Source: Marinihelvus sp942491555 (GTDB lineage Bacteria; Pseudomonadota; Gammaproteobacteria; Xanthomonadales; SZUA-36). Taken from it: a DNA stretch of 64,000 nucleotides. A program made the translations under genes and the position numbers. Under the pieces are notes generated by a model. It was not told the origin of the DNA and did not search any database. It saw only the letters and a program-made list of their open reading frames with translations. Where the stretch lies: positions 372,001-436,000 of the forward strand of contig CALOBN010000002.1 of NCBI GenBank assembly GCA_942491555.1. Direction: 5' to 3'. Below, piece after piece: positions 1 through 8,342 of the stretch; the first letter of the stretch is position 1, and every line of letters starts with the position of its first letter.

Positions 1-398
1 GCACGGCCTACACGGACGACTTTCTGCTTGAGTCCACAGCGGCGCAGTTGAGGGTGGTTGGCTCCTCTGACCTTGAAATGAAGGAGTTTGATTACCAGAT
101 GACGATCAGGCCGGGCGTCAGCCAGGCCCTGCCGGTCATCGGTGCCCTGGCGGCCGGGCCAGCCGGTGCGGCGGCCGGGCTGGCCTTGCAGGGACTGTTT
201 AAAAATGCCCTTGGCGATGCGGCAGAAGCGCGCTACACCATCACCGGCCCCTGGTCCGATCCCAGCGTTGTGCGATTGGATAACGCAGCGACAGAACCAT
301 CGCTTCCAGTTATTGGTGCCGATCCCGATCAAGATCCGGACCCCGATACTGGTCAGGAACCACAACCCTCCAACGGCGCAAGCCCAGCAAACGGATAA
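1..398 (+). CDS. yhdP: YhdP/AsmA-like envelope protein, C-terminal fragment
   Basis: Partial gene running in from the left edge; the reading frame is open from base 3 and ends at TAA 396-398. About 131 C-terminal residues are visible. They include a glycine/alanine-rich hydrophobic stretch, then a motif of the form ARYxITGPWSDPxV, which is typical of the extreme C-terminus of YhdP-family AsmA-like proteins (inner-membrane anchored, implicated in phospholipid transport to the outer membrane). A low-complexity Asp/Pro/Gln/Asn tail follows. Position directly before tldD matches the conserved yhdP-tldD-yjgA-pmbA gene order of Gammaproteobacteria. Assignment rests on a short tail plus context. Confidence 0.75.
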   Translation, partial: TAYTDDFLLESTAAQLRVVGSSDLEMKEFDYQMTIRPGVSQALPVIGALAAGPAGAAAGLALQGLFKNALGDAAEARYTITGPWSDPSVVRLDNAATEPSLPVIGADPDQDPDPDTGQEPQPSNGASPANG

Positions 399-401
399 CT
401 T

Positions 402-1844
402 ATGACAGATCTGCTCAAGAACGCCACGGAACAGTTGCTTGCTCCGGGTGGACTGGATCACGGCGACCTCGCCCGTGTGCTTTCCCACCTGATGGGTGCC
501 CGGATAGATGGTGGTGATCTCTATTTCCAGCATATGGTCCGCGAAGGCTGGTCACTGGAAGACGGCCAGGTGCGCAACGCCTCGCATACCGTTGAGCAAG
601 GTGTAGGCATTCGCGCGGTGGCCGGAGAAAAGACCGGTTTCGCCTATGCAGATGAAATTGTTCTGCCGGCCCTGCTGGAAGCCTCCGGGGCTGCCCGCTC
701 GATTGCGAACCAGGGAAGGGACGGCAGCATGGCTGTCTGGAACCGCCGCCAGCCCAGGGCGTTGTATTCCGCACAAGACCCGGTCGCCTCCCTGGGTGCG
801 GCTGAAAAAGTTGATCTGCTGCGGCAGATAGATGCTTATGCGCGTTCTCTGGATCCGGCGGTCAGCCAGGTAATGGTGAACCTGGCGGCAGCGTTTGAGA
901 CCATTCTGGTTGCTTCGGTTGATGGTGACCTGGCCGCGGACATTCGACCCCTGGTGCGTTTGTCGGTGACGGTTATTGCCGAGCGTGATGGCCGGCGTGA
1001 ACAGGGCAATGACGGTGGTGGTGGTCGCTTCAGCTATGCGGAACTGTTTGCCGGGGAGACCTGGCGCGGGATCGCTGATGAGGCCGTGCGCCAGGCGATG
1101 GTCAACCTGGATGCTGTCGATGCACCGGCCGGAACCATGCCGGTTGTCCTTGGTCCGGGCTGGCCTGGAGTGCTGCTTCACGAGGCTGTCGGTCACGGGC
1201 TCGAGGGCGACTTCAACCGCAAAAAGACTTCAGCCTATTCCGGTCGTATCGGTGAAAAGGTGGCAGCCAGCGGTGTAACCATCGTGGACAACGGCACCAT
1301 CGAACGACGTCGCGGCTCGCTGACGATTGATGATGAGGGCACGCCAACCAGCGAGACGGTGCTCATCGAAGACGGGATTCTGCGCAATTACATGCAGGAC
1401 AAAATGAACGCGCGCCTGATGGGCATGGCACCCACGGGCAACGGGCGCAGGGAGTCTTTCGCGCACCTGCCCATGCCCAGGATGACCAATACCTACATGC
1501 TCGCCGGCAAAATGGACCCGCAGGAAATTATCGCCTCGGTAGACCGGGGTTTGTATGCGGTTAACTTTGCCGGTGGCCAGGTGGATATCACCTCGGGTCG
1601 TTTTGTGTTCTCAGCGAGTGAGGCATACCTGATTGAGAACGGCAAGATAACGCGACCGGTGCGCGGCGCAACCCTGATCGGGAACGGTCCGGATGCCATG
1701 ACGCATGTGAGCATGGTGGGCAATGATCTGCAGCTCGATGCCGGAATTGGTGTGTGTGGCAAGGACGGCCAGAGCGTTCCGGTGGGCGTCGGTCAGCCAA
1801 CGCTTAAGCTTGATCAGCTGGTGGTCGGCGGCACGGATGCCTGA
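402..1844 (+). CDS. tldD: Metalloprotease TldD
   Basis: 480 aa, full length for TldD (E. coli 481). The zinc-protease motif HEAVGH is at residues 260-265. It is followed by the conserved glycine-rich segment and the SGRIGEKVA region. TldD pairs with PmbA/TldE to form a heterodimeric cytosolic metalloprotease that trims unfolded peptides and is known for maturing microcin B17 and degrading CcdA. The ATG lies 3 nt after the yhdP stop, so the two are probably cotranscribed. The partner gene pmbA lies just downstream, separated by darP on the opposite strand. Confidence 0.96.
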   Translation: MTDLLKNATEQLLAPGGLDHGDLARVLSHLMGARIDGGDLYFQHMVREGWSLEDGQVRNASHTVEQGVGIRAVAGEKTGFAYADEIVLPALLEASGAARSIANQGRDGSMAVWNRRQPRALYSAQDPVASLGAAEKVDLLRQIDAYARSLDPAVSQVMVNLAAAFETILVASVDGDLAADIRPLVRLSVTVIAERDGRREQGNDGGGGRFSYAELFAGETWRGIADEAVRQAMVNLDAVDAPAGTMPVVLGPGWPGVLLHEAVGHGLEGDFNRKKTSAYSGRIGEKVAASGVTIVDNGTIERRRGSLTIDDEGTPTSETVLIEDGILRNYMQDKMNARLMGMAPTGNGRRESFAHLPMPRMTNTYMLAGKMDPQEIIASVDRGLYAVNFAGGQVDITSGRFVFSASEAYLIENGKITRPVRGATLIGNGPDAMTHVSMVGNDLQLDAGIGVCGKDGQSVPVGVGQPTLKLDQLVVGGTDA

Positions 1845-1857
1845 AACGGCCCGCGGA

Positions 1858-2385
1858 TCAATTGCAGGGGGGCAGGGGCGTTACATTGTCTGCATCACGC
1901 AGCAATCGAAACAGCTTGCGCGCCGAGGTTGGTGCCTTGTTCGCCTTCAATTCGCGCTGCGCATTACGCAGCAGCTGCCTGAGCGTCTGAATGTCCATGT
2001 CGTGGCGCGTCTCCAGCAGCTTACTCAATGCCGTGTCGCCGGATTCAAGCAGTTGATCACGCCAGGCTTCCGCGCGGTGGTGGCGTGCGTTCAGTTCCCG
2101 CGCCGCTTCCGATCGCTGGTCAAGGGCCGCCTCTACTGCTGTGAGGTCCTCCCCGCGCAGTCTCTTGGCCAGAAACCCGAGCTGACGTTTGCGTGCAACA
2201 CGGGCGCTAATGCTCCGCGTAAACAGAACCTCGTCGAGAATGGACCGCTCCAGCGGCAGGGCCAGAAGCACGGATTCCGGCAGCTCTGTCAGTCTCCTGC
2301 CAAAATCAAACAGCGCTTTTGCATCGCGCTTGAGCTGGCTTTTGCTGACCCACTCCGCCTCTGCCGGTTCCTTCGAATCACTCAT
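1858..2385 (-). CDS. darP: Ribosome-associated protein DarP/YjgA (DUF615)
   Basis: 175 aa, charged and mostly alpha-helical, with the DUF615 pattern: WVSKSQLKRDAKALFDFGRRL near the N-terminus, then LPL and an AKRLRGED-type segment, and a C-terminal RQLLRNAQRELKANKAP helix. YjgA (renamed DarP) acts in late assembly of the 50S subunit. It is encoded convergently to tldD (stop to stop 13 nt) and divergently from pmbA. The tldD-yjgA-pmbA neighbourhood is a conserved gammaproteobacterial arrangement. Confidence 0.92.
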   Translation of the reverse strand: MSDSKEPAEAEWVSKSQLKRDAKALFDFGRRLTELPESVLLALPLERSILDEVLFTRSISARVARKRQLGFLAKRLRGEDLTAVEAALDQRSEAARELNARHHRAEAWRDQLLESGDTALSKLLETRHDMDIQTLRQLLRNAQRELKANKAPTSARKLFRLLRDADNVTPLPPCN

Positions 2386-2435
2386 TCATCAACCTCTGTA
2401 TGGTTCGCAGTCGCGGGCCCATCGTGGAAAACCCA

Positions 2436-3809
2436 ATGACCGAAAAGCATAACCCAGAACAACAATCGAATAATCATGGGATTGACCGTGACGCCGAATA
2501 TGCATTGCTTGAATCACGTGTCGCAGAGGCACTCGACCTGGCGCGCCAGGGCGGAGCAGACCAGGCGGAGGCCAGTGCGAGCCTGCAGGGTGGCCTCAAC
2601 GCGACCGTGCGGCTGGGTGAGGTTGAGACCATTGAACACACCCGTGACCGGGGTTTATCCGTGACGGTTTACCTGGGGCGCAGCAAGGGGCACGCCAGCA
2701 GTGCAGACCTGAGCATCGAGTCACTGCGTGCCAGCGTGGGACATGCTCTGGACATCGCCCGGTTTACCGCTGATGACCCCTGCAATGGCCTGGCCGAAGA
2801 ATCGCGAATGGCCACTGATTTTCCCGACCTGGACCTGTGGCACCCGATCGCCCTGGATGCTGAACGGGCCATTGAACGCTGCCTGCGTATGGAGGAGGCC
2901 GGTCGTACCGACCCGCTTATTACCAATTCAGAGGGGGCCTCGGTGTCTGGCAGCTTCGGTTTGACGGTGCTGGGTAATTCGCATGGCTTTATGGGTCGCG
3001 GTGAAGGTACCCGTTACGGCCAGAGCTGCGTACTGATCGCAGGGTCTGGTAGTGATATGCAGCGTGACTACTGGTTCGATTCGCAGCGCAGTATTGATGA
3101 TCTCGAAAGTGCCGAGCTTACAGGGCGCCACGCTGCCGAGCGGACACTGCAACGGGTTGGTGCACGCAAACTGACGACGCGCAAGGCCCCGATCCTGTTC
3201 GCGCCGGAGATCGCGCGCGGTTTACTGGGCCATTTTATCGGCGCGGTGTCCGGCGGTGCCCTGTACCGCAATTCGTCTTTTCTGAAGGACAGTCTGGGTG
3301 AGACGCTGTTTCCTGAATGGCTGGATCTGCTGGAGAGGCCTTTCTTGCCGCGCGGCGCAGGCAGTACCGCTTTTGATGGTGAGGGTGTGGCAGTGAAGGA
3401 TCGCGCACTGGTCGAAAATGGTGTGCTGCAGGGCTATGTTCTGTCCAGCTATTCCGCCCGGCGTCTGGGTATGGAAACCACTGGAAATGCGGGCGGTGTG
3501 CACAATCTGTGTCTTGGCGGGCAGCTCCAGCCTGGCGATTCCATGCTGGAACGGCTTGGAACGGGACTGCTGGTGACCGAGGTCATGGGTCAGGGCGTGC
3601 GCCTGGTGACCGGAGATTACTCCCGCGGTGCTGCCGGGTTCTGGGTCGAGAATGGTGAAATTCAGTATCCGGTGGAAGAGGTAACCATCGCCGGCAACCT
3701 GCGCAATATGTTCAGCTCCATCAGTGCCGCGGGCGATGATTTTGATACGCGTGGCAACATACATTGTGGTTCGTTGTTGCTCGATGCAATGACCATTGCC
3801 GGAAGCTGA
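2436..3809 (+). CDS. pmbA: Metalloprotease PmbA/TldE
   Basis: 457 aa from the ATG at 2436. An upstream in-frame ATG at 2400 would add 12 residues but has no visible ribosome site, whereas GGA sits 7 nt before 2436. The protein has the TldD/PmbA fold but no HExxxH zinc motif, as expected for the non-catalytic TldE partner. Conserved segments seen are the FAPEIARGLLGHFIGAVSGG block, the FDGEGV turn and the glycine-rich GNAGGVHNL stretch. It functions with TldD as a heterodimer in the cytosol. E. coli PmbA is 450 aa, so this is full length. Confidence 0.95.
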   Translation: MTEKHNPEQQSNNHGIDRDAEYALLESRVAEALDLARQGGADQAEASASLQGGLNATVRLGEVETIEHTRDRGLSVTVYLGRSKGHASSADLSIESLRASVGHALDIARFTADDPCNGLAEESRMATDFPDLDLWHPIALDAERAIERCLRMEEAGRTDPLITNSEGASVSGSFGLTVLGNSHGFMGRGEGTRYGQSCVLIAGSGSDMQRDYWFDSQRSIDDLESAELTGRHAAERTLQRVGARKLTTRKAPILFAPEIARGLLGHFIGAVSGGALYRNSSFLKDSLGETLFPEWLDLLERPFLPRGAGSTAFDGEGVAVKDRALVENGVLQGYVLSSYSARRLGMETTGNAGGVHNLCLGGQLQPGDSMLERLGTGLLVTEVMGQGVRLVTGDYSRGAAGFWVENGEIQYPVEEVTIAGNLRNMFSSISAAGDDFDTRGNIHCGSLLLDAMTIAGS

Positions 3810-3815
3810 GCGTTT

Positions 3816-3831
3816 GCCCGTGAAACCGGGC
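3816..3831. terminator. Hairpin between convergent pmbA and osmC-like gene
   Basis: GCCCG (3816-3820), a 6-nt loop, CGGGC (3827-3831), then a short AT-rich stretch with TTTT at 3837-3840. It sits between pmbA (stop 3809) and the convergent OsmC gene (stop 3831). It is a weak candidate terminator because the stem is only 5 bp. Confidence 0.35.
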
Positions 3832-4280
3832 TAGGATTTTGTACACACCACAATTTCGGTGGTTACAGAGTTGGCAATAAAACACTCCTCGTGCGAGCGC
3901 TCATGGAGCCATTCAAGCTCTTTTGCTGTTGGCGGGCCATTGGCAAAGGTTACGTCGGGGTAGAGCTCGACGCGGGTAACCGCCAGCCGTCCCTGCTCGT
4001 TTTTGCTCAGAAATCCAACGGCAGCATCGCGATAGGCATCGACCACAATTCTTCGCCGGGCACAGATGCTGAGAAAGGTCAGCATATGACATGCCGCCAC
4101 GGACCCGACAAAGGCCTCTTCAGGATCGACGGATTTGCCATCGCCTGAAAATGCCGGGGCCGCGCTGGCGTTAATTCGCTGCCCGCTGCCGGTAAGCCAT
4201 TCATGCTCCCGCTGATAGCGCTCATAGGTGAAATCCGCCGTCTTGCGGCGCCACTCAATCGTGGTGTGATGCTCGCTCAT
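3831..4280 (-). CDS. OsmC/Ohr family protein
   Basis: 149 aa from ATG 4280, MSEHHTTIEW; a longer in-frame start at 4361 would run into the upstream SDR gene and is rejected. The family pattern is clear: the DPEEAFVGSVAACHML segment carries the first conserved cysteine and an EECFIANSV segment near the C-terminus the second. OsmC/Ohr proteins are thiol peroxidases that reduce organic hydroperoxides through these two cysteines. It lies 5 nt behind the SDR gene on the same strand, so the two are probably cotranscribed. The sub-family (OsmC versus the less defined YhfA-like group) cannot be settled by eye. Confidence 0.85.
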   Translation of the reverse strand: MSEHHTTIEWRRKTADFTYERYQREHEWLTGSGQRINASAAPAFSGDGKSVDPEEAFVGSVAACHMLTFLSICARRRIVVDAYRDAAVGFLSKNEQGRLAVTRVELYPDVTFANGPPTAKELEWLHERSHEECFIANSVTTEIVVCTKS

Positions 4281-4285
4281 GGTAT

Positions 4286-5119
4286 TCAGAGCTTGCGGAA
4301 CCGATGGGCATTGCGATTGGCAATCCAGCTGCCCAGAGGCGGGCAGGCGCCGTTGAGCCATACCAGGAAGCGATAAACACGACCGGGAATCGCCACGACC
4401 CGTGGCTTGTCCTGCATCACCGAATCAATGCCATAGCTGACTACATCGGGTGCCTCCAACCAGAGCCAGGAGGGCATTTGACTGACCTGCTCACGGGTGC
4501 CGGTCACATCATGAAATTCGGAGTAGGTAAAGCCGGGGCACAAAGCGCTGACCCGCACACCGTCAGGTGCGGCTTCGGCAGCCAATGCCTCTGAGAAACG
4601 CACCAGAAAGGCCTTGCTGGCCCCATAAAGTGTATGCCCGGCTGCGCTGGGCACCAGGCCCGCCACCGATGCAACATTGATAATGAACCCGCTTTTGCGC
4701 TGCTGCATGCCGGGCAGCAGGCGCCAGCACAGCTCGCAAACGCTGTCGACCATGACCCGCATAAAATCGGCATGCGTTTCCCAGGCCACTGATGTCAGCT
4801 TGCCGGGCACGCCGTAGCCGGCATTATTGACCAGAAAATCGATCGCGATTCCGGATGCCTCGAGCTTCTCCACAATTTCAGCAGCTGCGCGGGGTATGGA
4901 AAGATCGACCGTGATGACCAGGCACTGTGTGCCGTGGGCCTGGGCAAGCTCGGCGGCCAGGCTTTCAAGCCGTTCTTTGCGACGCGCTACCAACACCAAC
5001 TGAAAGCCCTGTGCCGCGAGTTGACGACAAAACTCGGCACCGATGCCGGCTGAGGCACCGGTCACCAACGCCCAGGGACGCATCGCATCATCGCCTGCTG
5101 CTTCTGCTGATTTATTCAT
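4286..5119 (-). CDS. Short-chain dehydrogenase/reductase (SDR)
   Basis: 277 aa from ATG 5119 (MNKSAEAAGD); the open frame extends upstream to 5473, overlapping tpiA, and that extension is not used. It has the Rossmann motif TGASAGIG near the N-terminus, NNAGYG, the catalytic serine in NVASVAG and YGASK for the YxxxK pair, so it should be an active NAD(P)(H)-dependent oxidoreductase. It resembles the classical SDR subgroup annotated as DltE-like or 'SDR family NAD(P)-dependent oxidoreductase'. The substrate is unknown. It is transcribed divergently from tpiA. Confidence 0.88.
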   Translation of the reverse strand: MNKSAEAAGDDAMRPWALVTGASAGIGAEFCRQLAAQGFQLVLVARRKERLESLAAELAQAHGTQCLVITVDLSIPRAAAEIVEKLEASGIAIDFLVNNAGYGVPGKLTSVAWETHADFMRVMVDSVCELCWRLLPGMQQRKSGFIINVASVAGLVPSAAGHTLYGASKAFLVRFSEALAAEAAPDGVRVSALCPGFTYSEFHDVTGTREQVSQMPSWLWLEAPDVVSYGIDSVMQDKPRVVAIPGRVYRFLVWLNGACPPLGSWIANRNAHRFRKL

Positions 5120-5266
5120 GGGCGCATTCTCAGGGGTCAGGCCGGGTGGTTCAAGCCTGTGAACCTTGAATTCCTCGCCGTGGCCCCGGCGATGGTTGCG
5201 ACCCTGCTGTGTGGTCTGTATCCTTGCGCCCCCGGGCTGCTCGGGCCCTGAGAGTGGAGTGTCATC

Positions 5267-6019
5267 ATGCGCAGAGTACTGGTTGCTGGTAATTGGAAGA
5301 TGCATGGCTCGCGCGCCATGGTTGATGAACTGCTCGGCGGCGTGCTTCAGGAAACTGAGGGTCTCAATGGTGTTGATATCGCAGTTTTTCCGCCGACACC
5401 CTATCTCGCGCAGGTGGCCTCGCTGTGCGGAGACAGCAATATTGACTGGGGTGCGCAGACGCTGAACCCGCACGCGGAAGGTGCCTTTACCGGCGAAGTA
5501 AGCGCGTCAATGATTCTTGATCTTGGCTGTCGCTATGTTCTGGTCGGTCATTCCGAACGCCGTACCCTGTTTGGTGAATCCGACGTTGATGTCGCTGATC
5601 GCTTTGTCGCAGCGCGTGATGCCGGCCTGGAACCTGTTTTGTGCGTTGGTGAAACCCTCGAGGAACGCGAGGCGGGCGTTACCGAAGAGGTCGTCGCGCG
5701 CCAGCTGAACGCTGTTCTTGCCCGCACCGGTATCGAGGGCTTTGAACGCGCCGTGGTAGCTTATGAGCCGGTCTGGGCGATAGGAACCGGTTTGACCGCC
5801 TCGCCTGAGCAGGCGCAAGCCGTGCACGCTTTTTTACGGTCCACTTTGACTGCGCTCGATGATACAATAGGCGGTCAAATTCGAATTCTTTACGGCGGCA
5901 GTGTGAAAGCGTCCAATGCTGCCGAACTATTTACTCAGGAAGACATTGATGGCGCGCTGGTTGGGGGAGCGTCCCTGACCGCTGACGGATTCGCTGGAAT
6001 CTGCCGCGCTGTCGCCTGA
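5267..6019 (+). CDS. tpiA: Triosephosphate isomerase
   Basis: 250 aa. The glycolytic/gluconeogenic enzyme interconverts dihydroxyacetone phosphate and glyceraldehyde 3-phosphate. All key elements are visible: GNWKMH with the catalytic Lys near residue 12, VGHSERR with the electrophilic His, the AYEPVWAIGTG signature with the catalytic Glu, and the phosphate-binding YGGSV segment. GGAG lies before the ATG. The tpiA-secG-tRNA-Leu-nuo arrangement is seen in several non-enteric Gammaproteobacteria. Confidence 0.98.
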   Translation: MRRVLVAGNWKMHGSRAMVDELLGGVLQETEGLNGVDIAVFPPTPYLAQVASLCGDSNIDWGAQTLNPHAEGAFTGEVSASMILDLGCRYVLVGHSERRTLFGESDVDVADRFVAARDAGLEPVLCVGETLEEREAGVTEEVVARQLNAVLARTGIEGFERAVVAYEPVWAIGTGLTASPEQAQAVHAFLRSTLTALDDTIGGQIRILYGGSVKASNAAELFTQEDIDGALVGGASLTADGFAGICRAVA

Positions 6020-6033
6020 GTCAGGAACAAATT

Positions 6034-6522
6034 ATGCAACTTTTGAACATTTTTCATGTGCTGATTGCCATTGCGATGGTGGCCTTTATCCTGGTCCAGC
6101 GTGGACCCGGAGCGACGGCCGGTGCGGCTTTTGGAAGCGGTGCCTCCGGTACGGTATTTGGTTCGCGTGGCGCAGGGTCATTCCTGTCCCGTTCTACCTG
6201 GGTGCTGGCCGCTGCATTCTGCCTGATCAGCCTGGCCATGGCAGTCTGGGTGTCCCGTAATATCGGCGCACCGGAAACCGATCTGGGTGTTATTGGCAGC
6301 GCCACGCCCACCGAACAGGTTGAGATTCCACCCATGATGGAAGACCTGAGCACTGATGTGCCCAGCCTGGATCAGGATATTGATCAGAACCTTGATATGA
6401 GTTCGGGCACAGAGATTATGGCGCCGGACTCAGATGTACCGGTAATGGAAATTCCGGCGTTGGAACCAGCGGACGAGGAATCCGGTGCTGGCGCTGAGGG
6501 TGACGATTTACCCGGCAACTAA
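6034..6522 (+). CDS. secG: Preprotein translocase subunit SecG
   Basis: 162 aa. The N-terminal part has the two transmembrane helices of SecG (residues about 3-22 and 55-75) separated by the conserved QRGPGATAGAAFGSG and FGSRGAGSFLSR loop. SecG assists the SecYEG channel. The C-terminal half is an acidic Asp/Glu/Pro/Met-rich tail longer than in E. coli SecG (110 aa). Such tails are common and not conserved. The gene follows tpiA by 14 nt. Confidence 0.94.
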   Translation: MQLLNIFHVLIAIAMVAFILVQRGPGATAGAAFGSGASGTVFGSRGAGSFLSRSTWVLAAAFCLISLAMAVWVSRNIGAPETDLGVIGSATPTEQVEIPPMMEDLSTDVPSLDQDIDQNLDMSSGTEIMAPDSDVPVMEIPALEPADEESGAGAEGDDLPGN

Positions 6523-6553
6523 CGTGCCGGCAGTGGTACAAACTGGATGAATT

Positions 6554-6638
6554 GCCCAAGTGGTGGAATTGGTAGACACGCTATCTTGAGGGGGTAGTGG
6601 CGAAAGCCGTGCCGGTTCGAGTCCGGCCTTGGGCACCA
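6554..6638 (+). tRNA. tRNA-Leu (GAG)
   Basis: 85 nt. Acceptor stem GCCCAAG pairs with CTTGGGC (6628-6634), followed by A and an encoded CCA. The anticodon stem is CTATC/GGTAG with loop TTGAGGG, anticodon GAG. A long variable arm typical of class II tRNA-Leu and the T-arm GGTTCGAGTCC are present. It lies 31 nt after secG and 48 nt before nuoA, probably within a common transcript. Confidence 0.97.
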
Positions 6639-6686
6639 TTTATTTGACGACGACTCCGTAAGCGGCGTCGCGACTGAGAGCGACTT

Positions 6687-7043
6687 ATGCTGTCTGAATA
6701 TCTGCCGATTCTTCTTTTCATCGGTATCTCTGCGGTTATCGGTGGTGTGCTGATCACCCTCGGCAGCGTTCTGTCCCCCAGCAATCCCAACAGCGAGAAA
6801 TCCTCGCCGTATGAGTGTGGCTTTGAAGCGTTTGAAGACACCCGGGGCCAGGTTGATGTGCGTTTTTACCTGGTGGCGATCATGTTCATTATTTTCGATC
6901 TGGAAATCGCCTTCTTTATTCCCTGGGCCATTGCGCTGGAAAGTCTGGGCGTCGTCGGGCTGGTCGCCATGTCAATTTTTGTTCTGGAACTGATCGTCGG
7001 GTTCTTTATCGCCTGGCGACGCGGAGCGTTGGAATGGGATTAA
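6687..7043 (+). CDS. nuoA: NADH-quinone oxidoreductase subunit A
   Basis: 118 aa with three predicted membrane helices and the conserved SSPYECGFEAFEDTRGQVDVRFYLVA block in pieces: the YECGFE motif, then RFYLVA, then FIIFDLEIAFF. It is a membrane-arm subunit at the quinone cavity of complex I. First gene of the nuoA-N operon; its last 10 nt overlap nuoB. Confidence 0.97.
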   Translation: MLSEYLPILLFIGISAVIGGVLITLGSVLSPSNPNSEKSSPYECGFEAFEDTRGQVDVRFYLVAIMFIIFDLEIAFFIPWAIALESLGVVGLVAMSIFVLELIVGFFIAWRRGALEWD

Positions 7044-7591
7044 GTTCTGATTACATCAGCCCGGACGATGCGGTGGGTGAACTCGGTGTCGTTGATGACA
7101 TCCTGCGGCCCAATGCTGACGATAACCCGCTGCTCAACCGGGGTGCGGTAACCACTTCCGTGGATGCGCTGGTCAACTGGGCGCGAACCGGTTCCCTGTG
7201 GCCAATGACTTTCGGTCTCGCTTGCTGCGCCGTGGAAATGATGCAGGCCGGGGCGTCACGCTATGACCTTGACCGCTTCGGGGTGATCCTGCGGCCCAGC
7301 CCGCGACAGTCGGATGTGATGATCGTTGCCGGTACGCTGTGTAACAAGATGGCGCCGGCGCTGCGTAAAGTCTACGACCAGATGCCTGACCCGAAATGGG
7401 TAATTTCGATGGGTTCCTGCGCCAATGGTGGTGGCTATTACCATTATTCCTATGCGGTGACCCGCGGTTGTGACCGTATCGTGCCGGTCGACATTTATGT
7501 GCCTGGTTGCCCGCCCACCGCCGAAGCGTTGATCTACGGCATCTTGCAGCTGCAACAGAAGATCCGTCGCACCAACACGATTTTCCGTTGA
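7034..7591 (+). CDS. nuoB: NADH-quinone oxidoreductase subunit B
   Basis: 185 aa. It carries the N2 [4Fe-4S] cluster ligands: the CCAVEM tandem cysteines, then the GSCANGGG cysteine, then VPGCPPTAEAL. The connecting-arm subunit passes electrons to quinone. The start ATG overlaps the end of nuoA, consistent with translational coupling. Confidence 0.98.
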   Translation: MGLSSDYISPDDAVGELGVVDDILRPNADDNPLLNRGAVTTSVDALVNWARTGSLWPMTFGLACCAVEMMQAGASRYDLDRFGVILRPSPRQSDVMIVAGTLCNKMAPALRKVYDQMPDPKWVISMGSCANGGGYYHYSYAVTRGCDRIVPVDIYVPGCPPTAEALIYGILQLQQKIRRTNTIFR

Positions 7592-7598
7592 GTCTGTG

Positions 7599-8342
7599 AT
7601 GCAAACTGACACCTTTCACAAGGACCTCGCATCTGCGCTCGGCAAAGACGTCCGTGTGCTCAATGGCACGGACTGCACCACGCTCGAGGTGCCGGCTGAG
7701 CAATGGCTGGAGACCGCACGCATCCTGCGTGATGACTTCAACTTTGAACAGCTTGTGGATCTGTGTGGCGTTGATTACCTCAGCTATGGCCAGGTCGAAT
7801 GGGACACTCAGGACGTCACTGGCGAGGGCTTCAGTCGCGGTGTAGAAGGACTTGGTCCGGGGCGGTTCGTCTGGAAAGAACTGCCGGAATCAGAACACAT
7901 CGAAAACCGCTACGCGGTGGTGGCCCACTTGCTGTCTGTGCGGGACAACCGGCGTCTGCGAATTCGCACCTTTGCAGCCGATGAAGACATGCCGATCGTG
8001 CCTTCCCTGGTGGAAATCTGGAGCTCTGCCAACTGGAATGAGCGTGAAGTGTTTGACCTGTTTGGCATCGTGTTTGAGGGGCATCCGGACCTGCGCCGCA
8101 TCCTTACTGACTATGGTTTTACCGGTCACCCGTTCCGCAAGGATTTTCCGCTCATTGGGAATGTAGCGGTGCGTTATGACGAGGAAAAACAACGCGTTGT
8201 TTACGAACCGGTGGAAATCGAACCGCGGGTGTTGGTGCCCAGGGTGATTCGCGAGGACGCGCGTTACAAGGCAGACGAGATTGACCAGGCCGCCGATGCT
8301 GCGGCTGAAAACGCCGCCGGGGGCAAGCGCAGCGATGGCTGA
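7599..8342 (+). CDS. nuoC: NADH-quinone oxidoreductase subunit C
   Basis: 247 aa from ATG 7599 (an in-frame GTG at 7596 immediately precedes it). It contains the 30-kDa-subunit signature ERExxDLFGIxFxGHPDLRRILTDYGFxGHPxRKDFPL, seen here as EREVFDLFGIVFEGHPDLRR followed by RKDFPL. It is a peripheral-arm subunit. It is not fused to NuoD, unlike in E. coli; the separate form is usual in many other Proteobacteria. Confidence 0.97.
   Translation: MQTDTFHKDLASALGKDVRVLNGTDCTTLEVPAEQWLETARILRDDFNFEQLVDLCGVDYLSYGQVEWDTQDVTGEGFSRGVEGLGPGRFVWKELPESEHIENRYAVVAHLLSVRDNRRLRIRTFAADEDMPIVPSLVEIWSSANWNEREVFDLFGIVFEGHPDLRRILTDYGFTGHPFRKDFPLIGNVAVRYDEEKQRVVYEPVEIEPRVLVPRVIREDARYKADEIDQAADAAAENAAGGKRSDG

Noticed and set aside
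4286..5473. SDR gene starting at 5473 (395 codons)
   Set aside because: The first 118 residues overlap tpiA and its promoter and have no SDR character; the Rossmann domain starts just after ATG 5119.
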